64,000 nucleotides of DNA. Source: JAEUQQ01 sp963697285. GTDB lineage: Bacteria; Acidobacteriota; Vicinamibacteria; Vicinamibacterales; JAFNAJ01. The notes beneath the pieces are model-generated. The model searched no databases and was not told the origin of the DNA. It saw only the letters and a list, made by a program, of their open reading frames with translations. The translations under genes were made by a program, and so were the position numbers. This document shows positions 1 to 9,119 of the stretch, one piece after another; positions within the stretch are counted from its first letter, which is position 1, and every line of letters begins with the position of its first letter. The DNA is taken from assembly GCA_963697285.1 (NCBI GenBank), contig CAVONI010000012.1:372001-436000 (forward strand), in the 5' to 3' direction.

Positions 1-294
1 GAAGCCATATCGCTGGAGCAAGCGCGTGATCCACTCACCGTCGAAGTTCTCGGACGCGAGCGCCACGAGTCCGCGATGCCTGAGCCATCCGAGGCCGGGA
101 AGGATGCGTCCGTGCCAGACCGCCAGCACGTAGGGCTGTCGCGCGTGGTGCAGCGCATCGAGGTGGTGCTGCCCCTCGATCTTCCACGACCACGTCGAGA
201 CGAGCGCCGACACGAGCGGCGAGGCCACGACCGGGATCACCGCGGCCTGCGCCCGCTTCGACGCCGACGCGCGCCACGGGGGTTCGCGCGACAC
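1..294 (-). CDS. DUF374-type lysophospholipid acyltransferase, N-terminal part (cut by window edge)
   Basis: The 98 codons seen run off the window's left edge. The frame begins at a GTG 7 bases after the stop of the upstream Fe-S oxidoreductase gene and in the same frame as it, so an ATG-only search would miss it. It reads a hydrophobic N-terminus (VIPVVASPLVSALVSTW), then VLAVWHGRILPGLGWLRHRG and LVALASENFDGEWITRLLQR. The WHG motif followed by an S-x-(N/R)-x-DGE segment is typical of the DUF374 branch of the LPLAT acyltransferases, which probably transfer acyl chains in envelope lipid synthesis. The acceptor cannot be told from this fragment. Family call is fairly secure; the start codon is inferred. 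Confidence 0.7.
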   Translation of the reverse strand, partial: MSREPPWRASASKRAQAAVIPVVASPLVSALVSTWSWKIEGQHHLDALHHARQPYVLAVWHGRILPGLGWLRHRGLVALASENFDGEWITRLLQRYGF

Positions 295-300
295 TGGGCG

Positions 301-2157
301 TCAGGCCCCCGCGTCGGGCGCCGACGCGGCCTTCTTGAGCTTGCCGTCGACGTACGACATCAGGTCTACGAACTCGGTGTTGGCGTTGGCGCTCGCTGCG
401 GCGCCCTTCAGCATGATCGAGCAGAACGGACACCCGACCACGACCTTGCCGGCTCCCGTGGCCGCAAGCTGCTCGTAGCGATGTTCCGAGATCCGCTTGC
501 CTTCCTCGTGCTCCTCGAAGAGCAAGCCGCCACCGGCGCCGCAGCAGAAGGGATTGTCGCGATTGCGCTCGGGTTCGAGCACCGTGGCCCCAAAGCGCGA
601 CAGCAGTTGCCGCGGCTCCTCGTGCACGCCCGCGTAACGGCCGAGGTAACACGGATCGTGATACGTGACGGTTTCGTCGGCCGTCATGTGCGCGTCAGCG
701 GTCAGGCGTGCGACAAGCGTCGCAGAGTGGACCACCTCGGCCTCGAATCCGAAGAAGCGGTAGTCGTGGCCCAGTGTCTTGAGGCAGTGCGGGCACGACG
801 TGACGATCTTCTTGACGCCCCTGGCCTTCATCTCGTCGACGTTCTGCGTCGCGAGCTCCTGGAACAGGAACTCGTTGCCGCTGCGCTTGGCGACGTCACC
901 GGTGCAGCGCTCCTTCGCCAGGACGCCGAACGAGATGCCCTTCGCGCGCAGGATGTCGAACAGCGCCCGCAGCGACTTCTGGAAGTCGGCCTCCATCGCG
1001 CCGGCGCACCCGAGCCACACCACGTACTCGTGCTTCGCGGCATCGAAGATCTCGACGCCGGCGCTGGCGATGAACTTCTGCCGGGGATCGTTTGACGCCC
1101 CCCAGATGTTCTGGTGCCGCTCGAGGGTGTTGTAGACCTTCCCCAGGAAGTCGGGCGCATCGCCGTTCGACACCAGCCCGCGTCGCGCGCCGATGATGAC
1201 GGGCGTGTGCTCGATGCCGACGGGGCACTGGTTCTCGCAGGCGCCGCACGTCGTGCACTGCCACAGCACCTTCTCGTCGTAGAGCTCGACGAGCTTCAGG
1301 TCGGTCTTGCCACCCAGCAGTGCGGTCTCGTTCTGCAGGATCAGCCGCTTGGGGTTCAGCAGCTTGCCCGTGGCGTACGCGGGACAGTTCTCCTGGCACC
1401 GCCCGCACTCCACGCACGTGAAGGCGTCGAGCCGCGCCTTCCCGGGCAGGTCCCTCACCGTCTCGAAGCCGACCTCCTCCTTCTCGAAGTCGAGGTTCGG
1501 CACGGTCTGCAGCTGCGGTGACTTGAGGAAGACGGTAATCGGCGACAACAGCAGGTGCAGGTGCTTCGAGTCGGGAATCAGCGCGAGAAACAGCAGGATG
1601 AGCACCATGTGCACCCACCAGTTCGCCCGCGCGGCAAGGGTGGGCGCCGCCTGGTGGCCGAACACGAAGAACTCGAGCAGGAACGTGACCATCAGGGTGA
1701 CGATGAAGAAGCCGATCATGATCGACTCCTTCGACACCGACGCGCCAAGCGCCGGCGGACGCACGATGCCCCGGCGGATGATCAGGAACACGATGCCGGC
1801 GAGCACGGCGACGCAGAACGGGACCAGGGCCGCCTGGTACGCAAGGAACCAGCCGCTGCGGCTCAGGTCGACGACGCCCAGGCCCTGGAGCAGCCCGACG
1901 AATGTGAAGAGGCCGAAGGCGCAGAAGCCCCAGAACACGAACAGGTGCGCCACGCCGACGAAGGGCTTCGCCCTGATCACCTTGCGCTGGAAGACGACGT
2001 CGCCCAGGAAGCGCCCCACGCGCGCGGGCGCGTCGTCCATCGAGAAGTTGTTGGCACCGGCCATGACCAGGCGGTAGCGCGTCAGCATCTGCGACGCGAA
2101 CCATCCGACCAGGACGACGAAGACGAGGCGGAACAGCCAGACTTCGATCCCAGACAT
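301..2157 (-). CDS. Membrane-anchored Fe-S oxidoreductase, probable EtfAB:menaquinone oxidoreductase
   Basis: This 618-residue protein has an N-terminal membrane part (about residues 5-200, several helices, resembling the cytochrome b-like nitrate reductase gamma family). A dicluster ferredoxin domain follows with cysteines at 248/251/254/258 (CVECGRCQENCP) and 301/304/307/311 (CTTCGACENQCP). Two HdrD-type cysteine-rich (CCG) domains end with SCPHC, HDPCYLGRYAG and CCGAGGG. Proteins of this architecture encoded beside etfAB accept electrons from acyl-CoA dehydrogenases through ETF and reduce menaquinone. The etfA and etfB genes lie immediately upstream on the same strand, and the window also carries a futalosine menaquinone cluster, an acyl-CoA dehydrogenase and an enoyl-CoA hydratase. 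The architecture is seen directly; the exact reaction is inferred. Confidence 0.85.
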   Translation of the reverse strand: MSGIEVWLFRLVFVVLVGWFASQMLTRYRLVMAGANNFSMDDAPARVGRFLGDVVFQRKVIRAKPFVGVAHLFVFWGFCAFGLFTFVGLLQGLGVVDLSRSGWFLAYQAALVPFCVAVLAGIVFLIIRRGIVRPPALGASVSKESIMIGFFIVTLMVTFLLEFFVFGHQAAPTLAARANWWVHMVLILLFLALIPDSKHLHLLLSPITVFLKSPQLQTVPNLDFEKEEVGFETVRDLPGKARLDAFTCVECGRCQENCPAYATGKLLNPKRLILQNETALLGGKTDLKLVELYDEKVLWQCTTCGACENQCPVGIEHTPVIIGARRGLVSNGDAPDFLGKVYNTLERHQNIWGASNDPRQKFIASAGVEIFDAAKHEYVVWLGCAGAMEADFQKSLRALFDILRAKGISFGVLAKERCTGDVAKRSGNEFLFQELATQNVDEMKARGVKKIVTSCPHCLKTLGHDYRFFGFEAEVVHSATLVARLTADAHMTADETVTYHDPCYLGRYAGVHEEPRQLLSRFGATVLEPERNRDNPFCCGAGGGLLFEEHEEGKRISEHRYEQLAATGAGKVVVGCPFCSIMLKGAAASANANTEFVDLMSYVDGKLKKAASAPDAGA

Positions 2158-2244
2158 CAGGAGGCTCCTGGTGTGGACCCTTCGACTAGGTGACGGTGGG
2201 CCACGAACACCGAAGGCCCACCGCGTGCGCGCCCAGGGCGGCCG

Positions 2245-3195
2245 TTACCCCTTCAACGCGGCGATGATCTGCGGCACGATCTCGAACAGGTCGCCGGTGA
2301 TGCCATAGTCGGCCAGTTCGAAAATCGGCGCCTCGGCATCCTTGTTGATGGCCACGATGGTCCGCGCGCCCTTCATGCCGACGACGTGCTGGATGGCCCC
2401 CGAAATCCCGAGAGCGAGATACAGCTTCGGCGCGACGGTCTGGCCTGAGCTGCCGACCTGCCGCTCCATGGGCAGCCAGCCGGCGTCGCAGATGGGCCGT
2501 GACGCCGCAAGTTCGGCGTGCAGGGCGTCGGCGAGTTCCCTGGCCATCGGGATGTTCTCCGGCGCCTTGATGCCGCGGCCCACCGAGACGATGCGCTCGG
2601 CCTGCGTGAGGTCGACCGCCTGCTTGGCCTCCTGGAACGGTGGCTCCGGCTGCTGCCTGACGACGTCGACAGCAACGCTCCGGGACGCTACCGGCGCTGC
2701 CGCGCTCCCCTTCCGGAGGTCGTCGAGCTTGAAGCTGCCGATCTGGAAGGTCACGAAGTGCGGGGCGGGGCCCTCGGCCACGACGTCGGCCGACAGCTTG
2801 GCCTGGAACATGGGGCGCACGAAGGTCAGCGGATCGCCCGTCTTGATGCCGACGCAGTCGGTCAGGATGGTGCGATCGAGCCGCGCGGCCAGCTTGGGCG
2901 CGAAGTCGCGCGTCTGGTAGGTGTGCGTGATGAACACGTGCGACGGCTGTGTGTCGGCCACGACCTGCGCGTACGCGGCGGTGAAGCCATCCGCGGTGTA
3001 CTGCGCCAGCGCCGGGCTCTCGAGCGCCAGCACCTCGGTCACGTCGGCGGCGGCCAACTCGGCGGCCGCGGTGGCACTGCCAGCCCCGGCCACGGCGACC
3101 GTCACGGGCTGTCCGGTCTTCTGCGCGGCCACAATCGCTTCCCAGCTGGCGCGATTGATCTGTCCGTCTCTCTGCTCGGCGATCACGAGAATCAT
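2245..3195 (-). CDS. etfA: Electron transfer flavoprotein alpha subunit
   Basis: The 316-residue protein is the normal length for EtfA. The N-terminal alpha/beta domain starts ILVIAEQRDGQINRASWEAI. The C-terminal FAD-binding domain carries GRGIK, then RQVGSSGQTVAPKLYLALGI, SGAIQHVVGMKGARTIVAIN and YGITGDLFEIVP, all family hallmarks. With EtfB it forms the FAD/AMP heterodimer that shuttles electrons from acyl-CoA dehydrogenases. It lies 12 bases after etfB and 87 bases before the Fe-S quinone reductase, so the three probably form one transcription unit. Assignment is secure. Confidence 0.95.
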   Translation of the reverse strand: MILVIAEQRDGQINRASWEAIVAAQKTGQPVTVAVAGAGSATAAAELAAADVTEVLALESPALAQYTADGFTAAYAQVVADTQPSHVFITHTYQTRDFAPKLAARLDRTILTDCVGIKTGDPLTFVRPMFQAKLSADVVAEGPAPHFVTFQIGSFKLDDLRKGSAAAPVASRSVAVDVVRQQPEPPFQEAKQAVDLTQAERIVSVGRGIKAPENIPMARELADALHAELAASRPICDAGWLPMERQVGSSGQTVAPKLYLALGISGAIQHVVGMKGARTIVAINKDAEAPIFELADYGITGDLFEIVPQIIAALKG

Positions 3196-3207
3196 GGCAG
3201 CCCCCGC

Positions 3208-3969
3208 CTAGAACACGCGCGCGTCGTCGCGCAGCACCCTGACCAGTTCCTTTGCAGCCTCGGCGGGCGTGCCGCCGATCATGCGCGTCTGCTTGGTCTT
3301 TTCAGGGAAGTAGAGGTTCACGATGCGCTGGCGGCCCGTTGCCGCCGCGGGCGCGTCGACCCGGCGGATTTCCTTCTTCTTGGCCGCCATGATGCCCTTG
3401 AGGGTCGCGTAGCGCAGCGTGTTGATGCCGCTCTGTATCGTCAGCAGGGCCGGCAACGGCAGGCCCACCCACTGGAACCACCCGCCTTCGAGCTCGCGCT
3501 TCACGCGCAAGCCGGCGCCCTCGACCTTCACTTCCATGATGATGGTCGCGTGCGCCATGCCGAGGTGCTCGGCCAGGACGACGCCGACCTGCGCGAACCC
3601 CTGGTCGTCTGACTGGAGCCCCGTGAGCACGAGGTCGACCTGCTCGGGCCCGATGGCCGCGCCGAGCGCCGCGGCGACGGCAAAGGCGTCGGCGTGGGCG
3701 AGGCTGTCGTGCTCGACGTGGAGGGCGCGATCGGCGCCGCGCGCCAGCCCCTCGCGCAGGACCGTCTGCACGCGTGCCGGGCCGGCAGACACGACGATGA
3801 CCTCACCGCCATGCTGTTCCTTGAGGCGCAGGGCCTCCTCGAGCGCGTACGCGTCGGGCTCGTTCAGTTCGAATTCGGCATCGGCGTCGCGCACCCAGGT
3901 GCGGGCGTCGTCGACACGCAGCGCGGAGTCGCGCTTGATGACCTGCTTGAGGCAGACGGCAATTTTCAT
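3208..3969 (-). CDS. etfB: Electron transfer flavoprotein beta subunit
   Basis: This 253-residue protein begins MKIAVCLKQVIKRDSALRVD, the classic EtfB N-terminus. That fixes the start at the ATG at 3969, although the frame is open further upstream. Other family features are FELNEPDAYALEEALRLKE, a GLQSDDQGFAQVGVVLAEHL segment (the AMP-binding/interface region) and a C-terminal basic stretch (KKKEIRR). It pairs with EtfA, encoded 12 bases downstream. The 117 bases between this start and fabF should hold the promoter, but no clear hexamer pair was seen. Confidence 0.94.
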   Translation of the reverse strand: MKIAVCLKQVIKRDSALRVDDARTWVRDADAEFELNEPDAYALEEALRLKEQHGGEVIVVSAGPARVQTVLREGLARGADRALHVEHDSLAHADAFAVAAALGAAIGPEQVDLVLTGLQSDDQGFAQVGVVLAEHLGMAHATIIMEVKVEGAGLRVKRELEGGWFQWVGLPLPALLTIQSGINTLRYATLKGIMAAKKKEIRRVDAPAAATGRQRIVNLYFPEKTKQTRMIGGTPAEAAKELVRVLRDDARVF

Positions 3970-4086
3970 GGTCGTATGGGGTTGGGCAGCAGGCACGCAA
4001 GCGTGACGTCCTGCGTCATCGCTGCCGCATTGCGGCATTCTAGCGCAGGACCACCCCAAACTGAAGGGCCATTCATTGCGTGTCGA

Positions 4087-5331
<1,245 letters not shown>

Positions 5332-5363
5332 ACCGCCTCCGATCCGCCTTCGGCCGAGTGTGG

Positions 5364-5606
5364 TTACTTCTTGGCCTTGGCGTGCGTCTCGATGTACTCG
5401 ATGGCCTCACGCACGCGCGTGATCTTCTCGGCGTCCTCGTCGGGAATCTCGACGCCGAACTGCTCTTCGAGCGCCATCACGAGTTCGACGACGTCGAGCG
5501 AATCGGCGCCGAGGTCTTCCTGGAACGATGCGTCGGGGGTGACTTCGTCTTCGTCCACCCCGAGATTCTCGACGATGATGCTCTTGACCTTGTCTGCAAC
5601 GGACAT
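5364..5606 (-). CDS. acpP: Acyl carrier protein
   Basis: This 80-residue acidic protein carries the phosphopantetheine attachment site at Ser36 in DLGADSLDVVELVMALEEQF. It carries growing acyl chains to FabF, FabG, FabD, FabZ and the lipid A acyltransferase. The start is the ATG at 5606 (MSVADKVKSIIVENLGVDED). The frame is open further upstream, but ACPs begin here, and an AGG-containing stretch (GGGAGGC) precedes the ATG. It sits between fabG and fabF. Confidence 0.96.
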   Translation of the reverse strand: MSVADKVKSIIVENLGVDEDEVTPDASFQEDLGADSLDVVELVMALEEQFGVEIPDEDAEKITRVREAIEYIETHAKAKK

Positions 5607-5620
5607 TGGTGTGCCTCCCA

Positions 5621-6364
5621 CTACGAATACATCCCGCCGTTGACGGCAAGGACCTGCCCGGTAATATACGACGCCGCATCGGAGGCCAGGAACATCACCG
5701 CCGATGCGATGTCCGCCGGAGCTCCGAGCCGCCCGAGCGGAATCTTCGATGCCCACTCCGCGTGGGCACTTTCGGTCAACGCCCTGGTCATGTCGGTCTC
5801 GATGAGCCCCGGCGCCACGGCATTGACGGTAATGCTTCGCGACGCGACTTCACGCGCCAGCGACTTCACGAACCCGACGATCCCGGCCTTCGACGCCGCG
5901 TAGTTCGCCTGCCCGGCGTTCCCCATCTGGCCGACCACCGAGGTCACGCAGATGATGCGTCCCGCTCGCTGCTTGAGCATCGGCCTGAGCACGGCCTGCG
6001 TCATCGTGAACGTGCCCGTGAGGTTCGTGGCGAGCACCGCGTCCCAGTCGTCGCGCTTCATCCGCATCAGCAACTGATCGCGGGTGATGCCGGCGTTGTT
6101 CACGAGCACGTCGAGGCGGCCGTGTGCCGTCAGCGTCGCATCGACGGCAGCCTGCACTGACGCGGGATCGGTGACCTCGAGGGCCGTGGCCTCGCACCGG
6201 CCTCCCGCGGCGGTGATCGCCGCAGCGGTCTCGGCCGCGTTCGTGCCCCGCGCGCCGGCAATGACGATGGCGCCGGCAGCAGCGAACTGCTCGGCGATGG
6301 CACGTCCGATGCCGCGAGAGGCACCGGTCACCAGGACGACACGGTTGCTGAAGTCGAGTGTCAC
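5621..6364 (-). CDS. fabG: 3-oxoacyl-[ACP] reductase
   Basis: This 247-residue short-chain dehydrogenase reduces 3-oxoacyl-ACP with NADPH. The cofactor loop is TGASRGIGRAIAEQFAAAGA, the NAG motif is VLVNNAGITRD, and the catalytic Ser-Tyr-Lys set is in VTSVVGQMG and YAASKAG. The C-terminal VLAVNGGMYS is typical of FabG. The start ATG overlaps the fabD stop by 4 bases, so the two are probably translationally coupled. It is followed by acpP after 14 bases. Orthology is well supported by context. Confidence 0.95.
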   Translation of the reverse strand: MTLDFSNRVVLVTGASRGIGRAIAEQFAAAGAIVIAGARGTNAAETAAAITAAGGRCEATALEVTDPASVQAAVDATLTAHGRLDVLVNNAGITRDQLLMRMKRDDWDAVLATNLTGTFTMTQAVLRPMLKQRAGRIICVTSVVGQMGNAGQANYAASKAGIVGFVKSLAREVASRSITVNAVAPGLIETDMTRALTESAHAEWASKIPLGRLGAPADIASAVMFLASDAASYITGQVLAVNGGMYS

Positions 6365-7293
6365 GATGCGGTCGCGAGTGCCAGCAACGCTGGCGAGTCC
6401 AGATCCTGTTCGGTCGAATACACCGTGGCCTCGCGATCGATCTTGCGGATCAAGCCAGAGAGCACCGTGCCTGGACCGACCTCAACATACGTGCGAACGC
6501 CCTCGGATGCAAGGCGCCGTACCACGGCCTCCCACAAGACGGGTCGTGACACCTGGAGCACGAGCGCCTCGATGGCGCCGGCGCTGTCGGTGCGTGGTTC
6601 GGCATCGACGTTGGCGACGATGGGAACGCGGGGATTCGCAGCGTCCAGCGCCCGCAGTTCGGGCGCGAGGCGTGCCTCGGCCGGCTGCATCAGGGCACAG
6701 TGGAACGGGGCCGAGACGTTGAGCGGAATCACGCGCCTGGCCCCGAGCGCCCGGGCGCGCTCGCCCGCGCGTCCCACGGCGGCCGTGCTGCCTGCAATGA
6801 CCACCTGCCCTGCGCCGTTGACGTTTGCCGGGCTGACCACGTCGCCGTCCGCGGCCTCGCGGCACGCCTGCTCCACCACGTCGGCTGAGAGGCCCAGCAC
6901 CGCGGCCATGGCGCCCGCGCCGACCGGCACGGCCTCCTGCATGAACTGGCCGCGACGACGCACGATCCGCAACGCATCGGCGAATCCCAACGTGCCGGCC
7001 GCGACATTCGCCGAGTACTCGCCGAGGCTGTGGCCCGCCACGAACGCTGGCCTGATACCGAGGGCCGTCAGGCGCGCATGTGCGGCAATGCTGACCGCGA
7101 GGATGGCCGGTTGGGCGTTCTCTGTCAGCACGAGGCGCTCGTCGGGCCCTTCGAAGCAGAGTTGCGACAACGACTCACCGAGGGCGGCATCGGCCGCCTC
7201 GAAGACGCAGCGCGACTCCGTGAATCGATCGGCGAGGGCCCGGCCCATGCCGACCTTCTGCGCACCTTGCCCGGGAAAGACGAACGCGATCAT
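6361..7293 (-). CDS. fabD: Malonyl-CoA:ACP transacylase
   Basis: This 310-residue protein loads malonate onto ACP. It begins MIAFVFPGQGAQKVGMGRAL, and the active-site serine is in VAGHSLGEYSANVAAG. The catalytic histidine region is APFHCALMQPAEARL, with the downstream substrate loop VEVGPGTVLSGLIRKID. It lies 45 bases after plsX and overlaps fabG by 4 bases. In many bacteria fabH sits between plsX and fabD; here there is no room for it. Confidence 0.95.
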   Translation of the reverse strand: MIAFVFPGQGAQKVGMGRALADRFTESRCVFEAADAALGESLSQLCFEGPDERLVLTENAQPAILAVSIAAHARLTALGIRPAFVAGHSLGEYSANVAAGTLGFADALRIVRRRGQFMQEAVPVGAGAMAAVLGLSADVVEQACREAADGDVVSPANVNGAGQVVIAGSTAAVGRAGERARALGARRVIPLNVSAPFHCALMQPAEARLAPELRALDAANPRVPIVANVDAEPRTDSAGAIEALVLQVSRPVLWEAVVRRLASEGVRTYVEVGPGTVLSGLIRKIDREATVYSTEQDLDSPALLALATAS

Positions 7294-7338
7294 GCAGAGA
7301 GTATCCTGACGGTGAGGGATATCGCGGGCGACACCCTA

Positions 7339-8344
7339 TCATGACGGGGGTGCGCCGTGGCGGCGAAGTTCGTCAGCCACGCGCTCGATCAGCCCCTGGC
7401 TGGCGAGGCGATGCGCCAGCACGACCGCGTTGGCGACCGCGACGGGCGACGAACGGCCGTGCCCCACGAGGCACAGTCCGCGCACGCCGAGCAGCGGCAC
7501 GCCCGCCGTATTCCTCGTAGTCGAGCCTGCGCCTGAAGCGGGCAAAGGCGCCCCGCGACAGCCATCCGCCGAACCGGCTGAGCGCGGTGTCGTCGAGTTC
7601 GCCTCGCAGCATCGTCCCGACCGCTTCGGCCAGCCCCTCGCTCACCTTCAGCGCCACGTTGCCGGTGAAGCCGTCGCACACGACCACGTCGGCGACGCCC
7701 GTGTACAACTCCCGGGCTTCGATGTTGCCGATGAACCGGGACTCGGTGGCCTTGAGCACCTGGTGGGCATCGCGAATCAGCTCGTTGCCCTTCGAGGCCT
7801 CTTCGCCGATCGACAGCAGCGCGATGCGGGGAGCCGGCACGCCGAGCGCCACCCGCGCCCAGGCCGCGCCCATCCGGGCGAAGTGCCCGAGGTGCGCCGG
7901 ACGGCAGTCAGCATTGGCACCCACGTCCAGCAGGACGGCAGGCGACGTCAACGCCGGCAAGGTGGCGGCCAGGGCGGGGCGTTCGGCCCCGGGCATCATG
8001 CCGAGGATGGCGTGTGCGGCAACGACCGTCGCGCCGGTGTGCCCGGCGCTGAAGACGGCCACCGCCTCGCCCCGCGCAACGGCATCGAGTGCGACACGAA
8101 TCGAGGCGCGCGGCTTGCGCCGCAACGCCAGTGTCGGCGACTCGTGCATGTCGATGACGTCTGGAGCATCGGCGACCAGGAGGTCGAGACCGGTCGCGTC
8201 GAGCGAGGCGAGCAGCAACTCGATGCGCTCGCGCGGACCGGCCAGCAGGACCGGCACCCCATGCTGCCGGGCGGCCAGCACGGCCCCGGCCACCAGGTCG
8301 TCGGGTCCGCCGTCACCGCCCATCGCGTCAATCGCGATGCGCAC
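7339..8344 (-). CDS. plsX: Phosphate acyltransferase PlsX, interrupted by a +1 frameshift
   Basis: PlsX makes acyl-phosphate from acyl-ACP for phospholipid synthesis. The frame starts MRIAIDAMGGDGGPDDLVAG and continues normally to RRRLDYEEYGG, where it leaves the family. The expected continuation (VPLLGVRGLCLVGHGRSS, then ANAVVLAHRLASQGLIERV) is found one base out of phase, ending at a TGA at 7339. At 7500-7510 the minus strand reads TACGGCGGGCGTG where TACGGCGGCGTG would restore the frame. Without that one base the product is 334 residues, the normal length. A single-base consensus error is most likely; a real frameshift mutation is possible. Confidence 0.88.
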
Positions 8345-8362
8345 CAGGCCGCCCAGACCGCG

Positions 8363-8546
8363 TTACTCTTCGTCGACCGCGCGCACCTGGCGACCGCGAT
8401 AGTACCCGCAGGTCTTGCAGACCACGTGCGGCAGCTTGGGCTCGCGGCACTGCGGGCACAGGCCCGAGCCGGTCACGGTCAGAGCATCGTGCGTGCGGCG
8501 CTTGGCCTGTACGCGTCTTCGAATGGCGTCGCTTTGGATTAGGCAT
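8363..8546 (-). CDS. rpmF: 50S ribosomal protein L32, interrupted by a +1 frameshift
   Basis: The start MPNPKRRHSKTRTG matches L32 exactly. The frame then leaves the family, while KRRTHDALTVTGSGLCPQCR and PHVVCKTCGYYRGRQV, including the zinc-ribbon cysteines, follow one base out of phase to a TAA at 8363. The minus strand reads ACAGGCCAAGCGC at 8499-8510; dropping one C of GGCC gives a continuous 60-residue L32. The start overlaps the end of yceD by 8 bases, the widely conserved yceD-rpmF-plsX order. For a ribosomal protein gene, sequence error is much more likely than real loss. Confidence 0.88.
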
Positions 8547-9066
8547 CGTCTTTCGTCCTGAACAGGTCTTTCAAGCCTTCGAGCCGCGGGTCGACCCAGC
8601 TCGGCGAACACGTACACGGGGTCGTGTTGCGATTCACCCCGCAGGTCGGACACAACCCGAGACACTGGTCGGTGCACAAGGGCTTCATCGGCGCCGCCAG
8701 GTAGAACTGCTCGCGCATCAAGTGCCCGAGGTCGATCGTCTCGTCGGTGTAATACGCCACACCCAGGTCTTCTTCGGCGACCTCGAACTCACCCTGCTCC
8801 GCCTCGGTCGGCTGGGGCAGGTAGGTCAGGTCGAACACGAGATCGACCGGCAACGTCATCGGCTCGGCACACCGGCTGCACGCCAGCCCGAGGGTCGCCG
8901 CCACGCGTCCCGTCAGGGTGAACCGCCGATCGGCCTTGACGACGTCGAACGTCAGGCTGACCGGGCTCGCGACCCTGAAATCCTCTTCCGGGTCGAAGGC
9001 GTCCGGGGCGTAGGTCCGCTCGATGTGAACCGAGGGACCCGAGAGACGTGTGAGATCGAGGAGCAT
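8539..9066 (-). CDS. YceD/DUF177 family protein
   Basis: This 175-residue protein belongs to the DUF177 (YceD) family, whose gene sits directly upstream of rpmF in most bacteria and whose plant relative is linked to 23S rRNA accumulation. A first cysteine pair (LACSRC) lies in the middle. A second set (CTDQCLGLCPTCGVN, then PCTCSP) gives a potential zinc site that many, not all, members carry. The C-terminus (WVDPRLEGLKDLFRTKD) is typical. The start is taken at the ATG at 9066 (MLLDLTRLSG); a longer reading would begin within the leader hairpin. Confidence 0.86.
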   Translation of the reverse strand: MLLDLTRLSGPSVHIERTYAPDAFDPEEDFRVASPVSLTFDVVKADRRFTLTGRVAATLGLACSRCAEPMTLPVDLVFDLTYLPQPTEAEQGEFEVAEEDLGVAYYTDETIDLGHLMREQFYLAAPMKPLCTDQCLGLCPTCGVNRNTTPCTCSPSWVDPRLEGLKDLFRTKDDA

Positions 9067-9079
9067 GGCGATGTCGACT

Positions 9080-9116
9080 GCAGCCGCCCGTGGCTGCACA
9101 CGAATCGCCGATTATA
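9080..9116 (-). promoter_or_regulatory. Putative -10 box and leader hairpin upstream of yceD-rpmF
   Basis: On the minus strand a perfect TATAAT lies at 9111-9116, about 45 bases before the yceD start. No convincing -35 hexamer was found 16-18 bases upstream. Between it and the start codon is a perfect 6-bp inverted repeat (GCAGCC-ACGGGC-GGCTGC, 9080-9097) that could form a leader hairpin. It would drive the yceD-rpmF-plsX-fab operon. Promoter activity is inferred only from the hexamer. Confidence 0.4.
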
Positions 9117-9119
9117 ACA

